Source: Marinobacterium sp. xm-d-530
GTDB taxonomy: Bacteria; Pseudomonadota; Gammaproteobacteria; Pseudomonadales; Balneatricaceae
NCBI GenBank assembly: GCA_949499045.1
Contig: CATEEE010000199.1
Coordinates: 1 to 25,201, forward strand
Length of the DNA stretch: 25,201 bases
Direction: 5' to 3'
Each line of letters starts with the position of its first letter. The stretch's first letter is position 1. This document shows, piece after piece, positions 8,513 through 15,958 of this stretch. The notes beneath the pieces were generated by a model that had not been told where the DNA came from, made no database searches, and worked only from the letters and a program-made list of their open reading frames with translations. A program made the translations under genes and the position numbers.

Positions 8513-10117
8513 TTAAACGTTAGCAAACTGGTTCATTGTGTTGTCTTTACCGCCCGCTTTAAGCGCTGCATCACCCGCAAAGTACTCTTTGTGATCATCG
8601 CCGATGTTGGAGCCGGCCATATCTTGGTGCTTAACAGTAGCGATACTCTGACGGATCTCTTTACGTTGAACGCCGCCTGCGTATGCAAGCATGCCTTCGT
8701 CGCCGAAGTAACCTTTCGCTAGGTTGTCAGTTGACAGAGCCGCTGTGTGGTAAGTCGGTAGAGTGATTAGGTGGTGGAAAATGCCTGCTTCACGAGATGC
8801 ATCAGCCTGGAAGCTCTGGATCTTAGCATCCGCTTCTTTACCTAGATCAGTCTCATCGTAATCAGCGCTCATTAACTTAGCGCGATCGTATGCTGAAACG
8901 TCTTTACCTTCAGCAGTCCAAGCATCAAATACTTGCTGACGGAAGTTAAGTGTCCAGTTGAACGATGGAGAGTTGTTGTAAACAAGCTTCGCGTTTGGAA
9001 TGACTTCACGGATACGGTTAACCATGCTAGCGATCTGTTGAACGTGTGGTTTTTCAGTTTCGATCCATAGAAGGTCAGCACCGTTCTGTAGAGAGGTAAT
9101 ACAGTCAAGAACCACGCGATCTTCACCTGAGCCTGCTTTGAACTGGAATAGACCCGATTGTAGGCGTTTAGGCTTCATTAGCTGGCCGTTCGCTTTAACA
9201 ACTACGTCACCGTTGTTGATGTCTTCTGGACCGTTGATCACGTCGCCATCTAGGAAGCTGTTGTATAGATCACCTAGGTCACCTGGCTCGTTAGTTACAG
9301 CGATCTGCTTAGTTAGGCCTGCACCTAGAGAGTCAGTACGAGCCACGATAACGCCATCGTCGATGCCAAGTTCAAGGAAAGCGTAGCGAACTGCGTTGAT
9401 CTTAGCTAGGAAGTCAGAGTGAGGTACCGTTACTTTACCGTCTTGGTGGCCACACTGTTTCTCATCAGAAACTTGGTTCTCTAGCTGGATACAACATGCA
9501 CCGGCTTCGATCATCTTCTTAGCAAGTAGGTAAGTTGCTTCAGCGTTACCGAAACCAGCATCGATATCTGCAATGATTGGTACGATGTGAGTTTCGAAAT
9601 TATCGATCTTAGCGATGATCTCTTGTTCTTTGGTGTTGTTGCCAGCGTCGCGTGCAGCGTCTAGCTCACGGTAAAGGTGGTTAAGTTCCCACGCATCCGC
9701 TTGCTTAAGGAAAGTGTATAGCTCTTCGATAAGCATTGGCACAGATGTTTTTTCGTGCATTGATTGGTCAGGAAGTGGACCGAACTCTGAACGAAGTGCT
9801 GCAACCATCCAACCAGAAAGGTATAGGTAACGCTTATCAGTAGAACCGAAGTGCTTCTTGATAGAGATAAGTTTCTGTTGGCCGATGAAACCATGCCAGC
9901 AACCAAGAGACTGAGTGTATTTAGATGTATCAGCATCGTAATCAGCCATATCTTTACGCATGATCGCTGCAGTGTACTTAGCGATATCAAGGCCAGATTG
10001 GAAACGGTTCTGAAGTTTCATGCGTGCAGCAGATTCAGCATTGATTGCTGACCATGTGCCGCCGTACTGGTTACATGTAGCCTGTTGAGCTTCAATCTCT
10101 TGTTTGTATGTAGACAT
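8513..10117 (-). CDS. aceA: Isocitrate lyase
   Basis: Isocitrate lyase splits isocitrate into glyoxylate and succinate, the first step of the glyoxylate shunt needed for growth on acetate and fatty acids. The catalytic loop reads KQCGHQ with Cys222, and the Mg-binding region IIADIDAGFGN lies upstream. At 534 residues it belongs to the longer class found in Pseudomonas rather than the 434-residue E. coli form; the Gln in place of the second Lys/Arg of the KKCGH motif is, from memory, normal for that class. The start is fixed by GAGGATGAG just before the ATG. It is monocistronic: a long control region lies upstream and a strong terminator downstream. Malate synthase is not in the window. Confidence 0.97.
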   Translation of the reverse strand: MSTYKQEIEAQQATCNQYGGTWSAINAESAARMKLQNRFQSGLDIAKYTAAIMRKDMADYDADTSKYTQSLGCWHGFIGQQKLISIKKHFGSTDKRYLYLSGWMVAALRSEFGPLPDQSMHEKTSVPMLIEELYTFLKQADAWELNHLYRELDAARDAGNNTKEQEIIAKIDNFETHIVPIIADIDAGFGNAEATYLLAKKMIEAGACCIQLENQVSDEKQCGHQDGKVTVPHSDFLAKINAVRYAFLELGIDDGVIVARTDSLGAGLTKQIAVTNEPGDLGDLYNSFLDGDVINGPEDINNGDVVVKANGQLMKPKRLQSGLFQFKAGSGEDRVVLDCITSLQNGADLLWIETEKPHVQQIASMVNRIREVIPNAKLVYNNSPSFNWTLNFRQQVFDAWTAEGKDVSAYDRAKLMSADYDETDLGKEADAKIQSFQADASREAGIFHHLITLPTYHTAALSTDNLAKGYFGDEGMLAYAGGVQRKEIRQSIATVKHQDMAGSNIGDDHKEYFAGDAALKAGGKDNTMNQFANV

Positions 10118-10205
10118 ATCTCATCCTCAATAATGGGTATAAAAGCACCCGAATGTGTTAAATCTCTGTCGGTTCATAAAAATGAAATCTGACGGATGGC
10201 GACAT

Positions 10206-10232
10206 CTTGTAGAATGCTGCATCTTCTGTCAA
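10206..10232 (-). promoter_or_regulatory. Candidate aceA promoter
   Basis: Read on the - strand, a perfect TTGACA (10232-10227) is followed after 15 bases by TACAAG (10211-10206), four of six matches to TATAAT. The spacing is shorter than the ideal 17. It lies about 90 bases upstream of the aceA start codon. Suggestive only. Confidence 0.35.
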
Positions 10233-10291
10233 AGCGGTTTTGTGCAGAGCAGCAATGATTATTGACTGGTAGGGGTGTAGGTGTCGTATCT

Positions 10292-10310
10292 CTTGTAGTT
10301 AAACTACAAG
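10292..10310. promoter_or_regulatory. 19-bp palindrome, HexR-like operator candidate upstream of aceA
   Basis: CTTGTAGTTAAACTACAAG is a perfect 9-bp dyad around one central base. Its core TGTAGTTAAACTACA fits the pattern TGTArTwwwAyTACA known for HexR, the RpiR-family sensor of 2-keto-3-deoxy-6-phosphogluconate in gammaproteobacteria. In Shewanella HexR is described as controlling the glyoxylate-shunt genes. The site lies 175 bases upstream of the aceA ATG, and about 60 bases upstream of the candidate -35, which would suit activation. No hexR gene is in the window. Confidence 0.5.
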
Positions 10311-10519
10311 CTCTCGAACATGTATTTACTTTTTTTTAATATCAAAATCAGTTGTTTATGAGGATTTATACTATAGTTTAGCGACTTAAGTTTAATAGTA
10401 AATGGTCGTAAATTGGATGATTTTACAGGGATTAAAAAGACTTTTTATATGCCTATTTCTTCTATAAGACCTTTGGTGCATGACGGGATGAGGTCGAAAT
10501 TAATTAGTATTTTTTCGAC

Positions 10520-10547
10520 ATAAGCGGTCCTTTGGCGAACCGCCTAT
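10520..10547 (-). terminator. Imperfect hairpin after roxA
   Basis: ATAAGCGGT (10520-10528) and ACCGCCTAT (10539-10547) form a 9-bp stem with one G-T pair and a 10-base loop, 20 bases beyond the roxA stop. No clear T run follows on the - strand, so it may be a processing or weak termination structure rather than a true rho-independent terminator. Confidence 0.35.
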
Positions 10548-10567
10548 CATTTGAGAGCGTCACTGAA

Positions 10568-11698
10568 TTACTGAACGACACCGCTTAGAAAAAGTGATTT
10601 TAAGAGGTCAGAATCTTCTAGGTTGAACTCTTCGGCAGATAGATAACTCTGATCAGCGAGTTGTTTTGCAAGCGCTATGTCAAACTCATCTAGATCGATT
10701 TGCTCTCCGTTACAGAAGAGTTTGAATTGATCGCCTTCAAGGTATAAAAGACGGTTGTTTGGGGCGATCTCAATTCCGAATTCATTCGTCTCTTCTAACC
10801 AGCTTTGATAAGTATTTGGATCATTGCTTTCAGCTTGATCAGGGTATTTTGGTTCTGAAAACAGAGCCCCTAGGGCGTTTTCCAGTTGGTCTCGATTTGA
10901 TAAAAGCTCTTTTAGTCTCTGTTCAATTTGATTAACGGAGGCTTGATCGATCTCTCCTGGGGATTGGCAGGCCAATCGTTTAGCATCGCTGAATCGTTGT
11001 TCACTCATCAGTGACTCGCCAATGTAGTCAGACACTGTTCGTAGAATTTCTGCATCCGATGGCGCTCTAAAGCCTGCAGAGTAGGTAACGCAATCTTCAC
11101 TGGTTGCTATGCCGTTATGGGCAACCTGTGGGGGTAGATAAAGCATGTCACCTGGTTCTAATTCAAAACTCTTTCGACTTTGAAATTCGCTGAGTACCAT
11201 GACGGGGGCATCCGGTAGGCGAGGGGATTGACTTGATTCAATGTCGCCTAGCTCCCAGCGCCGTGTCCCTTCGGCCTGAATTAAAAAGACATCGTAGTTG
11301 TCATAGTGTGGGCCCACACCACCGCCGGGAGTAGCGTAGCTGATCATCAGGTCATCGATGCGCCAGTTCGGTACAAAGTTGAAGGCGCCCAGTAGCGCTT
11401 TTGCTTCAGGGGAGTAGTGATCGACCGCTTGTACCAATAGCGTCCAGTGCGACTCAGGAAGATTCGCAAAGGCCTCTTCTTTGAGCGGGCCACGCTCCAA
11501 CTGGTATTCTGAGCTGTCCGGTTTAAATTGAATCAGTCTCGATTCAATGTCTTCCTCTAGGGATAATCCTGCCAACTCATCAGAGCTTATAACCGGCTCT
11601 AGGCTGGGGAATGCATTGCGGATTAACAGTGGTTTCTGTTGCCAATAGTCACGCAGAAACGTCTCAACTGTTAGATCACCCCAATTAATTGTGTACAT
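10568..11698 (-). CDS. roxA: 50S ribosomal protein L16 3-hydroxylase (RoxA/YcfD)
   Basis: A JmjC/cupin-fold oxygenase using Fe(II) and 2-oxoglutarate that hydroxylates an arginine of ribosomal protein L16 in E. coli. The iron ligands are seen as His131 and Asp133 in PHYDNYDVF and His194 in PPQVAHNG, matching the spacing of the E. coli protein. Length is 376 residues, close to E. coli at 373. I place the start at ATG 11698, because AAGGGG sits seven bases before it; the in-frame TTG at 11704 would leave almost no spacing. It is alone on its strand between the aceA control region and a repeat-rich intergenic region. Confidence 0.93.
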   Translation of the reverse strand: MYTINWGDLTVETFLRDYWQQKPLLIRNAFPSLEPVISSDELAGLSLEEDIESRLIQFKPDSSEYQLERGPLKEEAFANLPESHWTLLVQAVDHYSPEAKALLGAFNFVPNWRIDDLMISYATPGGGVGPHYDNYDVFLIQAEGTRRWELGDIESSQSPRLPDAPVMVLSEFQSRKSFELEPGDMLYLPPQVAHNGIATSEDCVTYSAGFRAPSDAEILRTVSDYIGESLMSEQRFSDAKRLACQSPGEIDQASVNQIEQRLKELLSNRDQLENALGALFSEPKYPDQAESNDPNTYQSWLEETNEFGIEIAPNNRLLYLEGDQFKLFCNGEQIDLDEFDIALAKQLADQSYLSAEEFNLEDSDLLKSLFLSGVVQ

Positions 11699-11758
11699 AG
11701 CCAAACCCCTTAAAATGATGGCTGCATTTTAGATCAAAGGCTGATCAGGTGATAGTTG

Positions 11759-11880
11759 TTGTAGAAGTAGCAATGCAGGTGACTGGCCTTCAGCCTGTCA
11801 TCCGGTGGTGAATTTACCGTTTTTCTGGAAAACGTTGGTAGAGTGGATGTCAGGCTAAAGCCAGACATCGGCGCTACAAG
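11759..11880. repeat. Inverted pair of REP-like hairpins (BIME-like)
   Basis: Two related imperfect palindromes face each other. The first (11780-11800) has TGACTGGC and GCCTGTCA around a 5-base loop with one T-T mismatch. The second (11846-11869) has GATGTCAGGCT and AGCCAGACATC around AA with one A-A mismatch. Reversed, the second closely matches the first. TTGTAG at 11759-11764 and its complement CTACAA at 11874-11879 bound the unit at its outer ends. This is the layout of a BIME mobilised by a REP-associated tyrosine transposase (RAYT), which is not in the window. Confidence 0.7.
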
Positions 11881-11986
11881 CTAGATACATACGAAAACAA
11901 ATCGCGGCCTTTTCAAGACCGCTCCAACAGTGCAGAACTAATAGATGAATAAGATAGACCGATCCCAGGTGAGCTACTATCATTCA

Positions 11987-12475
11987 ATGATGAATGAATT
12001 ACAGATTACGCATGTCGATTACCGAAACCCGCAACAGGGTGAAGACCTTGTCTCTCTATTAAATGCTTACGCACTTGATCCCCTGGGTGGAAATGCACCC
12101 CTTCGTGATGAGGTTAAAGAGGCACTGCCGTCTAAACTGGCGGAGGTGGAGGGTGCAAACAGCTTTATTGCCTATATTAATGATCAACCTGTCGGGTTGC
12201 TCAATGCGTTTATGGGCTTTAGTACCTTTAATGCGGCTCCCTTGATCAATATTCATGATGTCTATGTGGCACCCGAAGCGAGAGGCAAGGGGGTTGTTGA
12301 TGCGCTCTTTGCGGCCATTGAATCGGTCGCTAATGAGCTGAACTGCTGCAAAATCACTTTGGAAGTTTTAGAAGAGAATGGGGTGGCTCAGTCTGCCTAT
12401 AATCGCCTTGGCTACAAGGGGTATGATCTCGGTGAAGTGGGTGGTGAAGCGCTCTTTTGGCAGAAAAAACTGTAA
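11987..12475 (+). CDS. GNAT-family N-acetyltransferase
   Basis: A cytoplasmic acetyl-CoA-dependent acetyltransferase of unknown substrate. The acetyl-CoA-binding motif A is visible as VYVAPEARGKG at residues 93-103, followed by the helix VVDALFAAIESVANE; the C-terminal NGVAQSAYNRLGYKGYDLG is the usual motif B region. With ATG 11987 the protein has 162 residues and begins close to the family pattern (M-N-E-L-x-I). AGGTGAG lies 13 bases upstream. An in-frame ATG at 11945 would add 14 residues but has no ribosome site. The next gene starts 20 bases downstream, so the two are probably one operon. Confidence 0.88.
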   Translation: MMNELQITHVDYRNPQQGEDLVSLLNAYALDPLGGNAPLRDEVKEALPSKLAEVEGANSFIAYINDQPVGLLNAFMGFSTFNAAPLINIHDVYVAPEARGKGVVDALFAAIESVANELNCCKITLEVLEENGVAQSAYNRLGYKGYDLGEVGGEALFWQKKL

Positions 12476-12495
12476 CTAGATTGGTAGGTGCCTTT

Positions 12496-12918
12496 ATGTT
12501 TGAAACGATTAAATCATTAACAATGGAGGCGGCTTTAGAGTTGGCACAGGCGGTTCAGAGCGAGGCTGATTCACAGGGGTTTGCCATGAATGTTGTTGTT
12601 GTGGATCGTTCAGGTCTTCCTCTTGTGGTGCTTAGAAACCCCAAAGCACCGGATGCCTCTTTGGAGTTTGCTGAAAGAAAAGCCTACACTGCGGCGAACT
12701 ATGGTTGGCCAACCGCGAAATGGCAGGATATTGTTGGTGAGCGACCATTAGTGATGCAGGGGCTGGCTCAAAATCCAAAAGTAAGTCTAATTGCAGGTGG
12801 GGTTCCGGTAAACGCCGACGATGAGACCATCGGTGGGCTGGGTGTGGCTGGTGCTAAAGCGCCAGAAGATCATGCGGTCGCCATTGCAGGTTTGGAGGCC
12901 TTTTTAGCAAGGCATTAA
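12496..12918 (+). CDS. GlcG/HbpS-family (DUF336) protein
   Basis: A 140-residue protein of the GlcG/HbpS (DUF336) family. Some members bind haem or sense redox state, and GlcG is encoded with glycolate oxidation genes, but the biochemical role here is not established. Typical features are LTMEAALELAQAVQSEA near the start, the central VVVVDRSGLPLVVLR strand, RKAYTAANYG, and the Gly-rich GGVPVNADDETIGGLGVAGA. There is no signal peptide. I chose ATG 12496, preceded by GGTAGGTG, over an upstream in-frame start at 12457 inside the GNAT gene. It is the second gene of the small + strand pair, and a hairpin repeat follows. Confidence 0.88.
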   Translation: MFETIKSLTMEAALELAQAVQSEADSQGFAMNVVVVDRSGLPLVVLRNPKAPDASLEFAERKAYTAANYGWPTAKWQDIVGERPLVMQGLAQNPKVSLIAGGVPVNADDETIGGLGVAGAKAPEDHAVAIAGLEAFLARH

Positions 12919-12924
12919 CGGATT

Positions 12925-12950
12925 GGTGACTGGCTAAAGCCAGCCACTCC
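12925..12950. repeat. REP-like hairpin between convergent genes
   Basis: GTGACTGGCT (12926-12935) and AGCCAGCCAC (12938-12947) form a 10-bp stem with one A-C mismatch around AA. The core GGCTAAAGCCAG is shared with the second hairpin at 11846-11869. It fills the 34-base gap between two convergent genes, so it may also end both transcripts. Confidence 0.65.
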
Positions 12951-12952
12951 AT

Positions 12953-13681
12953 TTAATTGCCTTTTTTCTCGCGATCTAAGGTCTCTTCTACGGCGTTTAG
13001 AATGCCGCGTAGTATCCCCATCTCAGTTTTTTCGGGACGTGTGCGATTGAAGTAGCGTTTCAGTTTATCCAATACACGGCCTTCATGTTGCGGGATGATA
13101 AAGCTGACGCGTCGAAGTACTCTTTCGAGATGTTCAAAGAATAGGACCATCTCTTGTTGGCGAGGGTAGGGTGCTTCTTCAACTTTTTCAGGTGCTAGAC
13201 GGCTAGCGCGGCGTAACTCATAACAGACCAACTGAATCGCCTGTGATACGTTCAGTACTGGATAGTCTGGGTTGGCATCAATAAACAGGTGTCGATTACA
13301 CATCAGCATCTCTTTGTTGTTGAGCCCCATCGTTTCACGGCCAAAGATGATCGCAATTTCACCTGAGTGTGATTCTGTATGAATCTGTTGTGCAGCACTT
13401 TCCAGATCTTGCAAAGGAAGATCAAAGGTTCTTTCGCGAGCACTGGTGCCAACCACTAACTGGCAATCGGCTATAGCCTCTTCCAATGTCGCGACCACCT
13501 TAGCATTATCGAGTAAATCCTTTGCGCCAGCAGCACGTGAGCTGGCCTCGTCACTTGGGAACTCTCGAGGGTTTACTAACCAGAGTTGGCCCAGACCCAT
13601 ATTCTTTAGAGCGCGTGCGGCTGCCCCTATGTTTCCAGGGTGGAAGGTTTCGACTAACACGATACGAATGTTGTTTAGCAT
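12953..13681 (-). CDS. trmJ: tRNA (cytidine/uridine-2'-O-) methyltransferase TrmJ
   Basis: A SPOUT-superfamily methyltransferase that methylates the ribose of residue 32 in tRNA anticodon loops, using S-adenosylmethionine. The N-terminus IRIVLVETFHPGNIGAAARA is diagnostic; the SAM-binding knot is formed by IIFGRETMGLNN (about residues 111-122) and LNVSQAIQLVCYEL (143-156). Length (242 residues) is close to E. coli TrmJ. No strong ribosome site precedes the ATG. It follows purB on the same strand but is separated from it by a terminator, so it is probably transcribed from its own promoter. iscR, its neighbour in E. coli, is absent. Confidence 0.92.
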   Translation of the reverse strand: MLNNIRIVLVETFHPGNIGAAARALKNMGLGQLWLVNPREFPSDEASSRAAGAKDLLDNAKVVATLEEAIADCQLVVGTSARERTFDLPLQDLESAAQQIHTESHSGEIAIIFGRETMGLNNKEMLMCNRHLFIDANPDYPVLNVSQAIQLVCYELRRASRLAPEKVEEAPYPRQQEMVLFFEHLERVLRRVSFIIPQHEGRVLDKLKRYFNRTRPEKTEMGILRGILNAVEETLDREKKGN

Positions 13682-13708
13682 GATGGATTGTCTGTTGTGT
13701 TAAACAAT

Positions 13709-13732
13709 AAAAACGCCCCATAAGGAGCGTTT
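13709..13732 (-). terminator. Rho-independent terminator of purB
   Basis: On the - strand AAACGCTCC pairs with GGGGCGTTT (plus-strand arms 13724-13732 and 13711-13719), with one G-T pair and a 4-base loop, followed by TTATT. It lies 18 bases past the purB stop and before trmJ. Confidence 0.85.
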
Positions 13733-13750
13733 TGTCTTGTGCTTCATCGT

Positions 13751-15115
13751 TTAGATGCGAGACGCTTGATCAGCTGCATTACCAACGTAAGTTGCTGGTG
13801 TCAGAGTGCGAAGCTCTGCTTTTGCAGATTCAGGGATCTCAAGAGTTTCGATGAAATCAAGCATTACCTCTTTGGTCATGCCTTTGCCGCGTGTCAGTGC
13901 TTTGAGTTTCTCGTACGGTTCCTCAATCGCGTAGCGGCGCATAACTGTCTGGATCGGTTCAGCGAGTACTTCCCAGCTGTTGTCTAGATCTTCATTAAGG
14001 CGTGCAGCGTTCACTTCCAGTTTGCTTATGCCTTTAAGCGTAGAAGCGTACGCGATTAAGCTGTGGCCAAAGCCAACACCTAGGTTACGCAGTACCGTTG
14101 AGTCGGTCAGATCGCGCTGCCAGCGTGAAATGGGCAGTTTCATCGATAGGTGGCCCATCACTGCGTTTGCGATGCCCAAGTTACCCTCTGAGTTTTCGAA
14201 GTCAATTGGGTTAACTTTGTGCGGCATGGTTGATGAACCCACTTCACCAGCGATGGTTTTCTGCTTGAAGTAGCCCCAAGCGATGTAACCCCAAACATCA
14301 CGATCAAAGTCGATCAGGATGGTGTTGTAACGGCAGACTAGGTCGAACAACTCGGCAATGTAGTCGTGCGGTTCAATCTGGGTAGTGTAGGGGTTGAAGT
14401 TCAGACCAAGGCCTTCAATAAAGCTTTTAGCATTCTCTTCCCAGTCGATTTCTGGGTAAGCGCTTAGGTGGGCATTGTAGTTACCTACAGCACCGTTGAT
14501 TTTGCCAAGATACTCGATGCTGTCTAGCTGCTTGATCTGACGACGTAGACGGTAGGCTACGTTAGCCATCTCTTTACCAAGTGTCGAGGGTGAAGCCGTT
14601 TGGCCGTGTGTGCGAGAGAGCATTGGTTGAGTGGCAAAATCCTGACCGATTTTTGCAATAGCGTGCTCAATCGCTTCCATCTCTGAGCGCATAACTGCGA
14701 CACCGTTTTTCAGCATCAGTGCGTGAGAGAGGTTGTTAATATCTTCACTGGTACACGCGAAGTGAACAAATTCGCTGATTGCGTTGAGCTCAGCATGGTC
14801 TGAGATCTGTTCCTTAATGAAGTACTCAACCGCTTTTACGTCGTGGTTGGTGGTGCGCTCGATCTCTTTGATGCGCTCGGCGTGCTCTAAAGAGAATTCA
14901 GCAACCAATGTGTCTAACAGTGCATTAGCTTCGTTGCTCAGTGTAGGGACTTCAGAGATCTGCGGGTGTGAAGCTAATTGCTGTAACCAGCGAATTTCAA
15001 CTTCTACGCGGAAGCGGATCAATCCGAATTCGCTAAAAATAGTTCGAAGGGCTGAGGTTTTACTTCCGTAGCGGCCATCTACTGGCGAAACAGCTGTTAG
15101 AGCAGTGAGTTCCAT
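13751..15115 (-). CDS. purB: Adenylosuccinate lyase
   Basis: Catalyses two fumarate-releasing steps: SAICAR to AICAR in purine synthesis and adenylosuccinate to AMP. It belongs to the fumarase/aspartase superfamily. The signature SSTMPHKVNP is at residues 294-303, with the flexible-loop catalytic serine there, and His170 in RTHGQTASP corresponds to the E. coli catalytic histidine. Length is 454 residues against 456 in E. coli. It is the last gene of the nudJ-mnmA-hflD-purB run, but 168 bases containing hairpins separate it from hflD, so it may also have its own promoter. The ribosome site is weak. Confidence 0.97.
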   Translation of the reverse strand: MELTALTAVSPVDGRYGSKTSALRTIFSEFGLIRFRVEVEIRWLQQLASHPQISEVPTLSNEANALLDTLVAEFSLEHAERIKEIERTTNHDVKAVEYFIKEQISDHAELNAISEFVHFACTSEDINNLSHALMLKNGVAVMRSEMEAIEHAIAKIGQDFATQPMLSRTHGQTASPSTLGKEMANVAYRLRRQIKQLDSIEYLGKINGAVGNYNAHLSAYPEIDWEENAKSFIEGLGLNFNPYTTQIEPHDYIAELFDLVCRYNTILIDFDRDVWGYIAWGYFKQKTIAGEVGSSTMPHKVNPIDFENSEGNLGIANAVMGHLSMKLPISRWQRDLTDSTVLRNLGVGFGHSLIAYASTLKGISKLEVNAARLNEDLDNSWEVLAEPIQTVMRRYAIEEPYEKLKALTRGKGMTKEVMLDFIETLEIPESAKAELRTLTPATYVGNAADQASRI

Positions 15116-15199
15116 GAAAATAGGGTCTCTTGAATTGCGTGAGTTTAAGGGTCGTAATTATATAGATAAATGGTGAGGTTTGGGAGTGTTTAAGGTAAG

Positions 15200-15256
15200 G
15201 GTGACAGGCTTCTGAGGAAGCTCGACTGCAGGAGCGAATTCAGCGGAGCTGAAACC
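15200..15256. repeat. Two tandem hairpins between hflD and purB
   Basis: GCTTC/GAAGC (15208-15212 and 15217-15221, 4-base loop) is followed by TTCAGC/GCTGAA (15239-15244 and 15248-15253, 3-base loop). The segment between them, TGCAGGAGCG, resembles the conserved head of Pseudomonas REP sequences. It interrupts an otherwise tight operon and may tune purB expression. Confidence 0.45.
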
Positions 15257-15283
15257 GTGAAATAATCTCGCACAGATCAATAT

Positions 15284-15958
15284 TTAAATTCGCTTAAGCT
15301 CCTGCAGAGCGTCACCGACACGCGATCTAAAGAAGATTAGGTGCCAACGTTGACCACCGACTTGTCTCCAGAGGATCGCAGCGCGAATGCCGGCCATCAG
15401 AAGGGCGCGTATCCGTGCGGCATTTTCATTGTTCTGCAGGTTGCGTGGGTCGCCTTGTACCTGGATTCTGAAATTAAAGTTGCTGATCGTCTCCTGATAG
15501 AGGCCATCAATGCCGGCCAGTACTGAGCTGTGAGTAAAGCGGCTAGCATCGGCTGGCTCGTCTTCGCTGTGATTGTTAAGCCAGAAGTAGTCCGCTTTGT
15601 TAGCAAGTTCATCCAAACGTTCTGAAATGGTATTTAGGTAGTGGCCATGTTTGGCCAGTTTGCGCTCTAATGTAATCAGGCTGAGTGCATAGCGCATGAC
15701 CATGGGTGAGTATGCATTCTCTTTCTTATCAATGATTTGCTGTATTGAGTTAAAGCCATCATTGAGATTAATCTTAAGCTGCTGTCGACCGCCAAAGATA
15801 TCTTCGGTTGTTGCGGGGTTCATCTCGAACAGTGACGCAATGGAGACTTCAAAACTGCTGCTTGAGCAGCTGCCTTGGCGTGCAATCTGATCGACTAGGT
15901 GAGCTGCTTGAAAGATGGCCGCCATGGCGATCGCTTGTTCCTGTTTTGCTCTCGACAT
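15284..15958 (-). CDS. hflD: High frequency lysogenization protein HflD homologue
   Basis: HflD (YcfC) is a helical peripheral protein known in E. coli for affecting phage lambda CII and lysogeny; its general cellular role is unclear. The N-terminal EQAIAMAAIFQAAHLVDQIARQG and the central YSPMVMRYALSLITLERKL are characteristic. It has 224 residues against 213 in E. coli. The ATG directly abuts the mnmA stop codon, and GGGGAG inside the mnmA end provides the ribosome site, so translation is likely coupled. The mnmA-hflD-purB order matches E. coli and supports the call. Confidence 0.92.
   Translation of the reverse strand: MSRAKQEQAIAMAAIFQAAHLVDQIARQGSCSSSSFEVSIASLFEMNPATTEDIFGGRQQLKINLNDGFNSIQQIIDKKENAYSPMVMRYALSLITLERKLAKHGHYLNTISERLDELANKADYFWLNNHSEDEPADASRFTHSSVLAGIDGLYQETISNFNFRIQVQGDPRNLQNNENAARIRALLMAGIRAAILWRQVGGQRWHLIFFRSRVGDALQELKRI

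Larger units (their letters stand above)
10118..10567. other. 450-base intergenic control region between aceA and roxA
   Basis: No convincing gene is visible here. Reading towards aceA, the region holds an imperfect hairpin just after roxA (10520-10547), an AT-rich stretch (about 10320-10520), a 19-bp palindrome (10292-10310), a TTGACA hexamer (10227-10232), and the aceA ribosome site. Its size and content suggest that aceA is heavily regulated. Confidence 0.7.

Noticed and set aside
9446..9460. Isocitrate lyase motif reads KQCGH rather than KKCGH, possibly a damaged active site
   Set aside because: The catalytic Cys and His are intact and the longer Pseudomonas-type enzymes normally carry this variant.
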